Shown: one piece after another, positions 1 through 15,000 of the stretch
Layout of the letters: each line of letters begins with the position of its first letter
Position numbering within the stretch: the first letter of the stretch is position 1
Assembly: GCF_902459465.1 (NCBI RefSeq)
Contig: NC_047073.1
Coordinates: 11,781,036 to 11,845,035, forward strand
Direction: 5' to 3'
DNA: 64,000 nucleotides
Source of the DNA: Asterias rubens
Taxonomy: Eukaryota > Echinodermata > Asteroidea > Forcipulatida > Asteriidae
Notes under the pieces: model-generated
Databases searched by the model: none
What the model saw: the letters and a program-made list of their open reading frames with translations, nothing else
What the model was told of the DNA's origin: nothing
Position numbers and translations under genes: made by a program

Positions 1-45
1 GAACTACGTACAACTAACTACAGAGGAAGCCATAACCAGCTTAAA
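1..45 (+). CDS. GRIN3-like: GluN3-like exon a (3' end of an exon cut by the window edge)
   Basis: The frame starting at base 2 reads NYVQLTTEEAITSLK and ends two bases into the Lys codon at a good donor (AAA then GTAAGT). The phase fits the exon at 11048, giving EEAITSLK-QGELDVF, the usual S2 order in NMDA receptors. The intron is about 11.0 kb. Confidence 0.8.
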
Positions 46-3000
46 GTAAGTACTTCAAAACTTTGAATTTGATCCTGTAATTAATTGCACTGTATTGGAT
101 TGTTAATTTGAATTTAAAAACAAAACAAAACCGAAACAAGCCCAAAACCCCGGGAACGGTTACAACAACAACAACACTTAAAGGCAGTATTGGTAGTTAC
201 TCAAAGTAATTATTAGCATAAAAGCTTTCTTTGTAACGAGTAATAGGGAGAGGTTGATAGTATAAAACATTGTGAGAAACGGCTAAATTCTAAATCTGAG
301 GTCTCAAAATCAAATTCGTGGAAAACTAAGTTACTTCAGAGGGAGCCGTTTCTCACAATGTTTTATACTATCAACCTCTCCCTATTATTCGTTACCAAGT
401 GAGGTTTTATGCTAATAATTATCTTTAGTAACTACCAATAGTGTCCACTGCCTTTAAAGGAACGTTATAGGATTGTTTTTTGCTAAACAAAACAGTTCCT
501 GGCAGTATATAGTGTTTTAAGTAATACACCATGTACATAAAGTGACAAAACTGAAGAAGTTTGCAGAAATTTGTTTTATTTATTTCTCTTCAAATTTGAC
601 ATTTCAGACAGAAATATTTTCCACTATCATCATCATTAGACCGTGTGAGTTTTTTTGTTTGTAAATCTGTGAACTTAGACGAGTTTTTTTTATTCATAAC
701 AATTCTTTGATGTTCCTTTAAAGCTATTATGAAACTCCTATTACGGAACTACGAATGTAGCGATAACTTGTAGCTGGAGGCGATGACAAAATTGCCAGTC
801 GGCAGGACTGTGATCCTCGGGTGTTTTTTATTGTTATTAATATTTATTATTAATGTGTATCTCTGGTAATAAAACCAAGGATGCCTCAAAGTGAACTTAA
901 TTACTGTGAAGCTCGAAGCCCGAGGAAAACCTGTAGACAAGGGTGCTTTCTATATCTGAGTAGTTTAACTACTGCTCTTCCCTTATAAGTGTTCTGGATT
1001 CTTTTACGTGTATTACCAAATACACGGGACCTACAGCTTAATGTCCCACCCGAAGGACAAGTCACTCAAGATGTTCCAATGTTCTGTTCCCTAACACTCT
1101 GCTGATCAGGAACACCAGAGCTTGAGTTTGGTGGTCTTATGACCGCTCGTTCAAGACACGCATTAACTGTCATCTTGCCAGTAAGATGTTCGAAAAGGAG
1201 AATTTTGTTGGACACAATTCTAGAAGTAAAGTTGTAAGCTTTAATATAAACAAACAACAAATAATTGTTTACTGTTTGATTTTGAAAGCTTCAGGTTATG
1301 TCAAATCTGACTGTGGCTCAATTCATTGAATGCTAAGATCGCCTTGAAAGTCAAAGACAGGAAATGTGTGGCATATTATATCCAATGTATTTGATTTTTA
1401 AATTCTACAATAACGTTACGCATCTCTATTTTTGGTTTAAGATTAATTAAGGTTATGTCACAGAGGGTAATCATTGCCATGCAACTTGGCGGCCACCGAC
1501 TGCACTGTATATGTGACGCGCTCTGTGAAGATGAGTCAGATATAGGCAATTTCAAGGATTAAGTTATACGCATGGCTGGAAAGAACACATCAACAGCAGT
1601 AATTTGGTATGTGTCTAAGCTTTGGGGTGTATCGCGTTGCTGAGTTACTCCCGTTTGAAATAAGCCACATACACCATTGTTGGTGAAAAACGAATTACAA
1701 GTAAAATAATATTGTAAACTACCATTTCGTGCAAAAGGATACAAATAAGATATAAGTATGACCACAAAATTGTTGTATTCACAACTTAAAAAGGAAAAAA
1801 AAAATCTTCTTCATTTTCCACATTAAACTGTCCATAACTTAATAATGCATTGGACGACATCTGACTCATTTTCACAGAGCGGGTCACATATGCAGAAGGA
1901 ACACTTCGACAGCACAAGAGACATTCTTATATATAGCTGTCACTCACTATCTTCAGAAAGCTAACGAGAAACCTGAACATTTAGAAATTGTTATTATTGG
2001 AGATTGCCTGGAGCTGGTTTCTTGTACATTACCTCGCGTGAACATGGCCTTAAGGGTAGTGTCATAGATTGATAATTATCCAAACAAATAATGAATATAA
2101 AAACTTACTTGGTGATAAGCACTTTAGTTTTTGGAAGTATAACAAAAGAAGAACACATCGATTCAATTCAAGTAAGGGAGTAGGTCTCATAATTCAAACG
2201 AAGTCCCACCTTGCAGGAATGTATGTTAAAGCGCCTTCAGCACCACTGAGTGACGGATATACGCGCTATATCAGAAGCCACTATTATTATTATTAGGTTT
2301 GGATAATTGTTCACCCTTAAACATTTGAATCTGAGAAACAACTCGTAAGCAGGAATCATTTCTCACATTCTCACATCGCGTGAAAATACTGTGACAGGTT
2401 TTTTTGCTGTTTTTTTCTTCAGCAAGTAGACTCTGTACTTAACTGAAACTTTCACATCCGACTTTTATACACCAAGTTTTATACACATACGTCTCGGGTT
2501 TTCACTACACCTGCAATACATTGCCGATGGCCTTTACAGTAGAGGCATTGTGTCTTAAATGTCTAAAAACTACAATGACACAACCAAGACAAAAACAACA
2601 ACATAAACACTGCCATAGATGTCCAAGAGTATGACTTTTATCCACGTCTACAAAAAAAAATCATTTACTGATGGAAATTGAAATCTGAATGCTTAGTACG
2701 CGTTGAGATTATTCAATTGCGATTATTCTACTGTGGCATTGTGTCTTAAAACTACAATGACACAACCAAAACCAAAACAAAAACATAAACACTGCTTAAG
2801 AAGGACAAGGGTATGAATTTATCCAGGTCTACAAAAATAAACATTATTTATTGATGAAAATTGAAATCTGAAAGCTTAGTACGGCGCTAAAATTATTCAA
2901 TTGTGATTTCCTTTATTTACGTTTTTTTTCCTTAAGTGGTAATCCCTCGCTGCACTCAATTATGCTAATTTGCAAATTTGCAGCGTGTACAATTGAAATA

Positions 3001-6000
3001 CACCTCTTGACCTGAAGTTAACTCCAGTGGGAATGTTTTTTTGTATTCTCTCTCATCTCTCTTCTCTTTCAACCTGAGTGAGACTCGACGCCATGAATGT
3101 GATTATTAAAAATCATCTCGAGAGCTTTAAACAAAATCGAACATTCATACAAATCGCCAAGTACCGGTAGGGTCCATAAAAACTCAGCAGCTTAGGGTGA
3201 CGTCATACTTGTGCGGGTATGCGTGAGTAGGATTATGCACCATTCGAACCGGGAACCTTTAACAAAAGAGAACAATAGAGTCAACGGTTCAGGAAAGGTC
3301 AATAGTTGGAAAGCGTTTATAGTACCAGGGAGCTTTTGTGACGTTTTTTTAAATAAAAACAAAAGAGGGACAATATGAGGTCCACGGTTGCAGGAGTATA
3401 CACACTTGTGTGCGTGTGTTTGTAAAGCCAAATGGCGACTGATTAAAGGCAGTTGACACTATTGGTAATTACTCAAAACAATTATTAGCATAAAACCTTC
3501 ATTGGTAACGAGTTATGGGGAGAGGTTGATAGTATAAAACATTGTGAGAAACGGCTCCCTCTGAAATAGCGTAGTTTTAGAGAAAGAAGTGTTTTTCCAC
3601 GAATTTGATTTCGAGACCTCAGATTTAGAATTTGAGCATCTGAAAGCACACAACTTTGTGTGACAAGGGTATTTTTCTTGTATAGTTATCTCGCAATTTC
3701 AACTACCAATTGAGCTCAAATTTTCACAGGTTTGTTATTTTATGCATATGTTGAGATACACCAAGTGAGAAGACTGGTCTTTGACATCTACCAATATTGT
3801 CCATGTCTTTAAGGGGGAGGAGGTGTGGTCATTTTTGGTTCCTTATAGAGACCATGGACATATAAAAAAAGGAGTAACAAATAAATTCCATTGAGAGATT
3901 CTAAAGATTGGCTTGTTCCACAAGTACATTGTGTACAAAGTCTTTGGGAAAATGCAGGGACAAAGGAAAGAACAATAGGCTTCAGGCATGAGACGTTTGA
4001 TAAGTGAGTAAGACTTCGAAAAACTTTCAAAGAGAACCACCCACCGGTCACGCCTGACTGGTTATAGCACTAGAGCTACAGCCCGTCGTAGTCGCCATTT
4101 CAAACAACAAAAACGATCTAGTTTATTGGTTGCCTTTTAAGGTACGATCCCCCCTTTTTTGTATAGCTTAGACAATTAATTCCATTGAGGCTTGTCACAG
4201 CCAACCGTTATTTACACTACACCGTCTAAATTGACTTCGAGAAATTATTTGAAAAGCATCTTGAATATATCTAGAATTACATGAATAGCAGCAACAATCG
4301 GTGAAAAAGAAAACGAAAAACTCTCAAGAGATTCCTCCAAATGATGATTGAAAATTAAAAAAAAAAAACTCCCGTCGCTGCTTTTTGACTTTTTGTCTGG
4401 CACTTCCAGGAAACACAAACAGTCGTCAAGATTGCCGGATGCGGCGAAGATGTTTTTTCGTAGCCGTCGAGTGGTTTTTTTAAGGAGGTAGATTTAGCGT
4501 AGTGAAGCCATTATCCCAACGCACTTGTACTTTCTCATCTTATAAGATAACTGTCCTATAGGGGCCCATGGCGAGACGTAGAGGCTCTACAGGTAATGTT
4601 TGCACGGCTATCTGTTCGAACGCCCCCCACACACCTTTAAAAAGTTCAGAGTTGTTTGTTTTAGAATGCAAGAAAAATACTGATGAGTTTTGTATACACA
4701 GTGGCTTTGCCGAATTGTGGCAAAGTACATACATTTCTGTTTTCTTTCTCGAAGAAGAAGAAGTCTCTCCGCGGTTGTAGAATATAAAGGACAGTTCTCT
4801 CAAAAACAAAATCTACCTGGCAAGTAGATACACACATGGTGTTACCGCAAACAATAACGTCTTCGTACCTATGTCGGAATGACGTATACGTGCAAAACTT
4901 AATAGGTGCATCCCGAAACCATTTGGGGCTTTTGCCAAAATTCGGCAAACCAGCCCCTTCCCTCCAATCCACCTCCTCCTGTCTCCCTATTAGTTTGTTA
5001 CCCCTTTGCTTTTTTCCCTGTGTGCTTTCTGACTCTCTCTCTCTCTATTTCCATTCATGTATTTCCACTTCACTCCTTAAGTTACACTTGGTAAAAGCTT
5101 ATATTCCTGTACGACCTCTTCAATCTTCTAATACATGCATGAGGTTCCTAAGAGTAGTAAATCATGGGGTGATGGGTCATTTTTCAACTTATGCTGGACC
5201 CACATTCTGGAATGCTTTACCTCTTTAAATCCGCAATATTTCTAGTCTCGATACTTTCACGATTAAGTTTTAATCTAATCTTGAAAGTATCGAGACAATT
5301 ACACATAAGCGACATTAAACCATTTGGTTAAAAAAAAAATGGTTTAATGTCGCTTATGTGTAATTGGTCTATTTCTTGTTTTCCTTGCTGTGTGTGGTTT
5401 CCCCTCTTGTTTTTGGCACCTCATTTTGATGGATTTTGACGCCCTATAAATATTCTTTTTTCTTATTATTATTAGTCATTTGTTTTTGTTGTTTTTGTGT
5501 TGTCAATTACCCTTCGAGAAATACGCGGCTAGGGTCGAAACATCAGGCCATAAACTTTTTGTTTGCATTTTTTTTTTTTTTTTTTTTTTTTACAGTTATG
5601 TCCTTTTGGTTGGTTAGCAGTTTGCAACAGCTAATGTTATTTTCTCAACTTCATAAATACTCCATAAATTGGAAAATGGCGCATCACAATGAATAAAAGC
5701 ATCGGAGCCCCTCTTTAACACCGTATGATTGAGTTGTTCACGTCAGGTCTTTTCTCTCAAGAAGCCATTTTGAGATATATGGCAGACACAATGACCATTA
5801 AATTAGGTCTTGGTAACTTGTCTGTATATACCCAAACCAAACAGTGCACTCCTTTGTAGTGTCCACCATACCTCAAAAAGGCTAATGCAGCCTTAAGGAT
5901 TGTTGTTTTTGTGTTGAACGTGAATTTGATAACGAACGATCACACACACATACACAAAATCAATGAGCGAAGACAACATTGAAGACGGTTGGTCATAAGT

Positions 6001-9000
6001 AAACCGTGCCTTGGTTTACAGATGAAGACGAAAAAAAAAAAAACAAGTTGGTCGTCCCCTCCCTAATCATTTTTTTTGAGGCAGCATCTTTTTAAAAATC
6101 TTTTTGTAAAAGACCCCAGACCATCAACTCGTAATTTTTTTACTTGGCCTAAGACTCGGAGAGAAAGAAGTTTCACTGGCAGGGGGTCACCAGGGACTCG
6201 TTGTGGCAGCTGAAATTAATTCAGCGAAGCAGCCCCATCGTTTCGCACCGTGCGCAAGGCTTAAACAAATAACTTTATAACCGCTGACAAACTGCGAGCT
6301 CTTGAGGGGTGGTTGGCGAGAAACACGGCACGTCCCACTTGACAAAGCTCTCCACGGCCCGGTACAAGTCCCCTCTCTCCCCCCTCCTGTCCGGGTACTG
6401 CTGCGTGCTTCTGGCCCGGTGGGAGTTGCAGCCTCGGCTAGCATTAAAGGGTAACATTTCTTAAATCAACCCTGGCGACTTTTATATCATAATTCGAAAC
6501 CTAAATGTCTGAGTTGGTTTTTCTTTTATATCGTTCGGATTTACTCGTTTTGTTTTTCGTTTATGTGTCAACTATAGGAGCAAGGACCGCCCATGTTTCT
6601 TAGTACACAATAAGGCCGCATCTGAAGTGGTGGCTGAAGCAAGACTAGGGCTGTTGCCAAGGGTGTTGCTAAAGACGTCCTATACATCCATACATGATGA
6701 CGCGGAAGCCTAGCCGTACCCATAGATGTAGCCGCCAAATTCGGACCCGGCCTCATTCTCAGTGCATTTTGAAGAGGTTGAAAATAAGATCGAACCAGTC
6801 ACGACTTCAGAACACACATGTTTCTAAGTACATGTACAGCTATCCTTGCTCCATGCTGCTACTAAGCTCATAAGAATTTGCAAGCACAGCCAGATTACCA
6901 GCCAAAAATGTGTGAAATATGCAATTACTGTGAATGACACACTGCAAAATTATTGCTTCCCACATTTTGTTTGTAAAGATCGTAAGCCAATATTGTCCCA
7001 TTCGGAACGCCATTGCAAACCCTGTTGACCCAGACCAAGTATCCAGGTAAAGAAGGAAAGCGGTTTCAACACATTTAGTGAAATCTATCCAGTTTCTTTT
7101 AATGCATGTCTGAGAAAAAAAAAACGAAACGAATAAGATTGATACAGGTGTTGTATTATATTATACATTCCAGTTATTTGTAAAGATAACATTGTGTTCG
7201 AAAAGGATGTTTAACACACAACAAAAATCATCAGTTGCCAATTCAGTCAGTAGCTCCCATTTCATATGGACATGCTGCTCCACTGGTTAATTGTTCATTG
7301 TACTAAACTTCCCACGACCAGAGTAGAAATTTAATCAACGATCCGCCGACCCTTAGTTCTACATTTTAATTAAGTCCCGTCCATAACGTTCTATTTTGAT
7401 ATCCTATTGATGAAGGAGATACCAATCCGCCAAAGCCGATGTCATTATTCATTACGGTTTAACAAGATACATTCAGGCATTTGAATTTGCTCATAACGAG
7501 ATTTATTGTCATTTAATCGCGAATAATGACACTTTTAGAAGCAATTATTATACCCACCGATGCAAAAAAAAAACCAGGCCAAGTCAGTGAAGTTTGGCGA
7601 TGCACTTTAGCGGGAAACGTAACAAGAAAACGAGTTGTAGTAAATGATTTACAACCATGCACGTACGAAAATAATTTATACCTTAACAAGGTCCCGAAGG
7701 TTTTTTGTCCTACTTTTCCCCGTCCGTGTTCGTTTGAGTGAAGAGCAGATAATAACAAACCCCCGTCTTTATTGTTTATCCATGCGCTCCCTGCGTTTAT
7801 AAACTGTTGCAAGCTTGCGGGGGGACTGCCAGCTCGCTCCCCTGTTCCCCGGGCATCCGCAAAACGCCGACCGATTTACTGTTCTGCTCATAGTGAGTTA
7901 GTGGCGACACAGACCGGTTGTCAAAACACGCCGTTTATCCCAAAACGAACAAGTCGATTATGTGCTTTGTGTACATTGGAGGATCTCAGCGTTTCATCCA
8001 ATTACGGAACAATCAGGGAGGGGAAAAAATAACGAATCTTTCCATAAAAGATGAGCTTGAAATGATTTTCTAATTTGATTATGGTGCACCACTTTATGTA
8101 TCATGCAATTTAATTTCCTTATTCAAATGTAGCCTATTCTACCTCCTTTAGTGAAGTAGTTTAATAACAACTCTGACGCCTATTATGAAAACGACTGGCG
8201 GCCGGACAGACACAAAAGTTTGTACTTTTGAACATCACAGGCCAACTCAATGAATACAACAACCGATGATTTTGTGATCATAATGTAATTTAAGATTTGG
8301 CCGCGAACAAATTATTCAAATGAGCATTATCCAATTAGATCCACCGTATCCGCGTCTATCTGTATCACATTTTAATTCCAGAATGGCGTCTTTTTTGTAC
8401 TATTGTCATTTCCTATGATTAGTATTACATTACTCACAAGGGGAGACGAGAAGACAGACAAAATGGCGTCTCTTGTAACTTCATGAAGTAATCCAGTTCT
8501 TGGTTCAGAAATAAATATTTCTTAAATTACAATACGTGGTAAACATAGAGTGCCACGTTAAAGGGTAATGCATAACATTGATAATTATAGTACTATAAGC
8601 AAATATGTTCACAGTTTTGCACAGTTTGTCGTGGTTTGAAATTAACTCCCGTTTGAATAAATGTTTGCTCGAAATACAGGCTTTAGTGAGATGAGTCGAG
8701 CAGTTAGTTTTGATCTTGCGAGACAAAAACTCAATATTTAAAAAAAGTGATACATTTTAAAGGATTTTTTTTCACTTGTTTCACGTGACTCATTGCGCTT
8801 AAACTTTCACAGGTCTGTTATTTCATGTTGGGCCTCTTTAGGTCTAGCCTTGAATCAAGTCCCGTTCTCGTGCGGGAGGTCCTGAAGCATACCCCGCCGC
8901 CCTCAAAAGGTATGCCATTGTGGTGCGAAACAGTTTGGGGGAGTGCAGAGCGTCACAAAACAATAGTTTACTGAGATTGGAACGGGATTCTGCCTTGAGT

Positions 9001-12000
9001 CAAGTCTACTTTGGGTCACGTAAGCGTGAATACTGGTCTTTGACAATATTATTCGTGAAACACACGTACTTTAAAGGCACTGGACACGTTTGGTAAATTG
9101 TCAACGACCAGTATTTTCAATCTGTGTATCCCTACATATGCATACAATAACAAATATGAGAAAAAATTGCAGAACTTTATTCATACAAAAATATACTAAA
9201 AGACTTCAAACATGAAGCATTTTAGTACGTGAGTAAGAAATTACTTCTTTCTCAAAAATTACGTTACTTCAGAGGGGGTCGTTTCTCACAATGTTTTATA
9301 CCATCAACAGATATCCAGTGCTTGTTATACCAAGAATGTTTTTATGCTAACAATTCTTATGAGTTATTACCAATACCGTCCAGTGTCATTTAAACATCCA
9401 CAGTATGATGATTGGGATGCAAACCGTTTCTTCTCTCGACTGCCTCGGTCTTCGAAGATACGATCTTGCAGGTGTTCAATTAACGATGTGTTCAATCATA
9501 ATTGCAAATGTTTTTTTTTATAACGAAGATTCACCGGCTTTTTAGTTTGTATTAAACCCCAATCCCCACAGGAGCTATCGTTTCCAGGTTCCCCGACTCT
9601 GCCACGAACACATGTATAACTTCAATTACCATGTCATTTAAAGGGGGATCAGACTGGAGAATCGCACCTAATCTCCTTTTGTTGCATTGATTTTGTAATA
9701 GTACAGTCGTACTACTACAAGACCTTTGCTTTCAACGAAGTGTTGTGGGATGGTGAAAAAGTAAATTCCTTTATTCAAAGGCCATTAATTCCATGGCATC
9801 TGCGTTGGGTGCCCTCCTGCGCAGTATCAACAATGAATACTGGCTCATGTTATTGCAAGCGGGAACCAAACTCTGCTGCTACTCAGGCTTGATTTGGTTT
9901 ACGTTGGTATCAATTGGTATACAAAACACAATATAACTGTATAAAGTGTTGAAGTAAATGTGAACTTTAATAAACGGCCAACATGAAGATAATATAAGTT
10001 TAAAGTGAACGTCTATATATGCTTTGTCGTTTATAAACAAGCTTTCTTCAGAATAGTATTGGTTTTGTCCACACACCGATGTGTATAAGCATTGTATAAT
10101 CAGTACTTTACTGAGTTATGTAGTGAACCACAAAAAAAAAACACAGGCATATTATTTCTCTTATATTTATCCTTATGCAAATTTAACATCTATTAATGCT
10201 TGTACTGTTATTGTTATTATTATTATTTATTTGGCCAGTTCAAAAAGTACAGAAACAATACACACTTGCAAACAACAGTTTAGCTACAGTAATAACATTG
10301 GAGTAATAATGTTTTACGGAACTACATGTAGGCCAACAGGCTTAAGGTAGTTCTGTAATGGCAAAACATGGTTTGTTAATAAAAAAAAAAAGATCAATTG
10401 CAATATTCAGCCATGCGACAAGATTCGGTGTGTTTCTTTTTATAGATCAGCGTTGACAAATTCTCCACAATGTACCCCAAGGTATCCAACAGACATTTGC
10501 ATTATTTTTGAATTATTTAGAGTAATTTAATGGATTATTTTCAAAGTTTACTCCCCCGCTTCATGTTAGTCGATTATGCACGGCGAGTAACCCATTGGCG
10601 ATCACACGTGGGCAGGTGGCGCTGGTCAGCTTTGGAGGCTGTGGAATTGATTAGATTCAATAATTGTTTTCTTTCCCGCAAAATTCGGCTTGTGTTTATT
10701 CGTTGGCTAAATAGCACTGAAATAAAACATCCTAGGTAAAATAAGACAGTGAGCTGATCAGAAGTCGGTACTGCATTAAAGACGCACTCCGACAATTCTG
10801 TGTTTTGTGACACCTTGTGTTGTCTTTGGCCAACTCGACTGTTATAGAAGATATACTCGGCATCACTTTGGTCAACTCGACTGTAAGGAGTTCGAGACTC
10901 GGAACTTGAGCATTTAACTGCCTGTGTATTTTATTTTATTTTAATATTTACATATTTATAAATGTAGTAAGTTATTTGGTCATTCGTTTATCTATTATTT
11001 ATGAATGAATTGATTAATGAATTTCTTCATTATCTTTTGAAAATAAGGCAAGGTGAGTTGGATGTTTTTATCTACGATTCCCCCGTGATTGAGTACCGGA
11101 TGGCGAATGACCCAGAGTGCAGCCTCGTCAGCGTGGGCAAACCCTTTGGTGAGGAAGGCTACGGTATTGGCGTGTCCAAGGGTAAGTCATAATGGACAAA
11201 GTCATTTAAACAACTTTGAAGCATGCATTCATTTTAAGGGAATGTATACGTTTGGTATCACTAAAATTATTGGCAATAAAATCGTAGTACAGCAGCTTGC
11301 GATAATAAAACATTTTTTGAGAAACATTTCACTCAAAATCTCGAAAACACAAAATAGACTTTCATAGGTTTATAGTTTTTGTTGTATCTACATTTATATA
11401 ATTAAACAATCAAATGGCTTAATTTTGTTTATCTTAATCAAGAATGTAAGATAAATTATTTAAAGCTTTCTTCAATTTTGGAAATTAAAAATTGACTCTA
11501 ATTACGATAAAGTGTTTCTGAATTTCGTGCAATTCAAAGCCCGCCCTCTACCGAATGATAATAATGACCAAAGATCGTTTCCGAAATGGCGGACTATGGC
11601 TGCGACTGTGACACTTTGGGAGAAAGTGTCTTGTCGGCGATATGATTTTCTCTATCAATTTGGTTGCCTTAAAGTTGGCCGTAAAAGTGTCCTTTCTATG
11701 AGAAGGCCCTCTGTGCCCATTTGCGATGTACAATGTACAAAGTATATATCTGGAATCTCCATTGTCCAACTTCGTCCACAAATCTGGCTAGATACTGTCA
11801 GATATGTCACTAGGTTTAAACATTTGCCGATTCTCAAACCTGCCATAAACTTGTAATGAAACTGCTCCTGGCATTGGACGTCTTTGGTAATTGTCAAAGA
11901 CCAGTCTTCTCACTTGGTGTATCTCAACAAAATTAACGCTTAACATTAACAAACCTGTGAAATGAAGAACGCAATGGTTGTCGAAGTTGGGAGAAAAATA

Positions 12001-15000
12001 TATGGAAAAAACACCTTTAATTGCACAAGTTGTGTGCTTTCAGACGCTTGAATTCGAGACCTCAGTCAAATATTTGAGTGAGAAATTACTTCTCCTTTCT
12101 GTAAAAAGTACGTTACTTCAGAGGGAGCCGTTTCTCAAAATGTTTTATGTAATCAACAGCTCGTTTCCAAGACAGTTTTTATGCCAATAATTATTTTGAG
12201 TAATTACCATTAGTGTCCATGCCTTTAAGAACATATATCCACTAACAAGCCTTCGCGTCTTCACCAAATTTTGTGGAGGTTTGTCACACAATATTATAGG
12301 TTTTCAATCATCAAGGACTAATCTACTTTGTATCTAGGATAACATGACCAATGATCATATTATCTGGGACCTCTCCCGGCAAAATGTGGTTTTACTTAAC
12401 CATAACTAACGATGACTGACGTTTTATGAGACGAGTGATTAAATGTTGTCTATGGTTTGACGTCACAGACACCCCCCATCCCTATCTCACCGTGATCCAT
12501 CATCGCTAGCGCTCAGCTTGAAAAATATAGCAGAACATGTTTTTAAAGGGACACGTTGCCTTTGATCGGGCGTTGCCTTTGATCGCTTGTTATAAAAAGC
12601 TGACGGTTGGAAAGATGTTTTAAAAGTAGAATATAGTTATCCGCACAATATAGTTATCCGCACAAAACCTCGACATTGCATGATTTTCTTTGTTATACGT
12701 TTTGTGGAGTCAAATGTTTGACTCCTCGAATTCGCAGACCGTGTTAGTAATAATAATAATAAACAACGCTTATAAAGCGCCTTACATCCATGACTGGACC
12801 CCAAGGCGCTGTACACAGTTAAAAATAGCTGCAAATAAGAGCAAAAATTATGGCATATTTGTGTGTGGATCATTAAATTCTACTTTTTGCACGGCTTCAA
12901 ACGTTTCCCTTTAATGTCGCGAAGGGTTGGAAAGAGGTGCTAGTGAACCTGACGGCCCCTTGCTTCGGCTTTGAAGAACCTGTCAGAATGATTCCAAGGG
13001 AAATCCCCTGACATCCAGTTTTTGTTCTAATTCACTTCTGTATATTATGGATTGGTTGAGCTCCGGGAGCAAGCCGTAGAGGGCGCGTGTTTGTACAGCT
13101 AACCATTTAATCGATACTGAGGTTTCATCACACAACGAAGCTATTCAAATGATCACATCACACTATATACAGTGCATGATACAGGACCAATTTCAGTAGC
13201 ACATGGAGTAATTTCATCCAAAAATATAAATTCGATCCCTAAAACAAGTATTCTTACCTGGTGTATCCGTACATTATGCTTAAAATAACATATCTGTGAA
13301 AAATTGGACTCAATTGGTCATTGAAGTTGCAAGAAAATAATGAAAGAAAAACTCTTTTATTGCACAATAAATGTGTGCCGATTTCAATCCCCTTTATGCT
13401 TGCTGTTAATTAGAGTGTCAAGTTGTCGTTACGTGACTTCCGCAGCGCATATCAGACCGCTGGGTGCGGTGATAACGCATAATAGATTATTATCTTAATC
13501 TACAAAATGTTGACATCTGTGAAACAGAAATATTTTGGTCTGAAAGTATCTTTACCATCAAGTGTAGTTTATTATCAGTTAGACACAACAAAGCTGAACA
13601 GAATATTCAAAATAAAACTGTGAAACTCCAGACAAAATGTGTATTGAATGACTCATCGGATTGGGTAATAACGAACAAGCTATTAGGCATTCCAGCACAG
13701 GTTGAAGTTTGCACAACTGTTTTGTGGGAAAAATAACCCTGGAAGTTTTTCGGTGATAGCCGGCATTTGTTGTTCATCTAAACTCAAACAATAAAACCGA
13801 CCCTCTTTGTCGAAGCATCTGTTGTCCAACCACTGCTGTTTTAATAATGCAGGTTTACGTGACAAGGAGGGTGGCATTGTTTTAGGCCAAACTTGATTAG
13901 AATTGTCTTAAAAGGCACCGAACACTTTGGTAATTACTCAAAGTAGTTGTTAGCGTAGCAATTTACTTGGTAACAAGCAATGGAGAGGAGTTGAATAGTA
14001 TATTACGTTGTGACAAAACGACTCCCTCTGAAGTAACGTAGTTGTTGAGAAAGACTTAAAGGCAGTGGACACTATTGGTAATTACTCAAAATAATTATCA
14101 TCATAAAACCTTTCTTGATTACGAGTAATGGGGAGAGGTTGATGGTATAAAACATTGTGAGAAACAGCTCCCTCTGAAGTGACGTAGTTTTCGAGAAAGA
14201 AGTAATTTTTCACGAATTTGATTTCGAGACCTCAAGTTTAGAATTTGAGGTCTCGAAATCAAGCATCAGAAAGCACCCAACTTCATGTGACAAGGGTGTT
14301 TGTTCTTTCATTATTATCTCGCAAACTCGACGACCGATTGAGCTCAAATTTTCACAGGTTTGTTATCTTATGCACATGTTGAGATACACCATGTGAGAAG
14401 ACTGGTCTTTAACAATTACCAATAGTGTCCACTGTCTTTTAGCCATGAAGCCCTTCTCCTGTATCTGAAAGCACATTTTTATTTTGCAACAATGTGTTTT
14501 TCTTTCATTGTTTTTTTATTTGCAACTTCGCAGCCAATTGAGTCATAATTTTCCCAGATTTGTTATTCTATGCTTAATTTTTTGGACCTACCAAGTGAGA
14601 ATATACTAGTCCTTGACAATACTATCATACGTGTTCGATGCCTTTAACAACTGCGAAGTGATTTGCCCAATAACCACAACCACTCGAGTTGTCAAGACAT
14701 CTCGATCCAAACGCGTACAAACTAATAAGAATCTTGTAACGATAATCGATATGCCATTTTGTCTTTTGCTCAGCGTTAACCCAAAACAGATCCCTTTCAT
14801 TAATGACCTGGATAGGCCATGCTCACAGTGTTTGCCATCCAAACGGTGACAAGTGGGCTTTTTGCACATCGATGTTTTTCACCAACTTAATGAACAATAC
14901 GTCGCCTAAATTTGTCAGATTTTTTTTCCGGCCTCTGTCCATTAATTATTCATTTATTTGTTAATTTAATATTTATCTGCAGGCCATACAGGGTACATTA

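Larger units (their letters stand above)
46..11047 (+). other. Intron of the GluN3-like gene, 11 kb, repeat-rich
   Basis: No exon is recognisable in this stretch. It holds foldback elements at 178-457, 3443-3812 and 9071-9393, a SINE remnant near 1003-1150, a tandem duplication at 2548-2913, a retrotransposon 3' end with two hairpins at 5100-5480, and a dispersed repeat at 6600-6760 that recurs near 23340-23460. Between about 6800 and 9000 and between 9400 and 11000 I see only AT-rich sequence with short open frames and no family signature. Confidence 0.6.

Noticed and set aside
4836..5228. 130-codon plus-strand frame
   Set aside because: A mixture of a dispersed repeat and a LINE C-terminal remnant without an intact gene.
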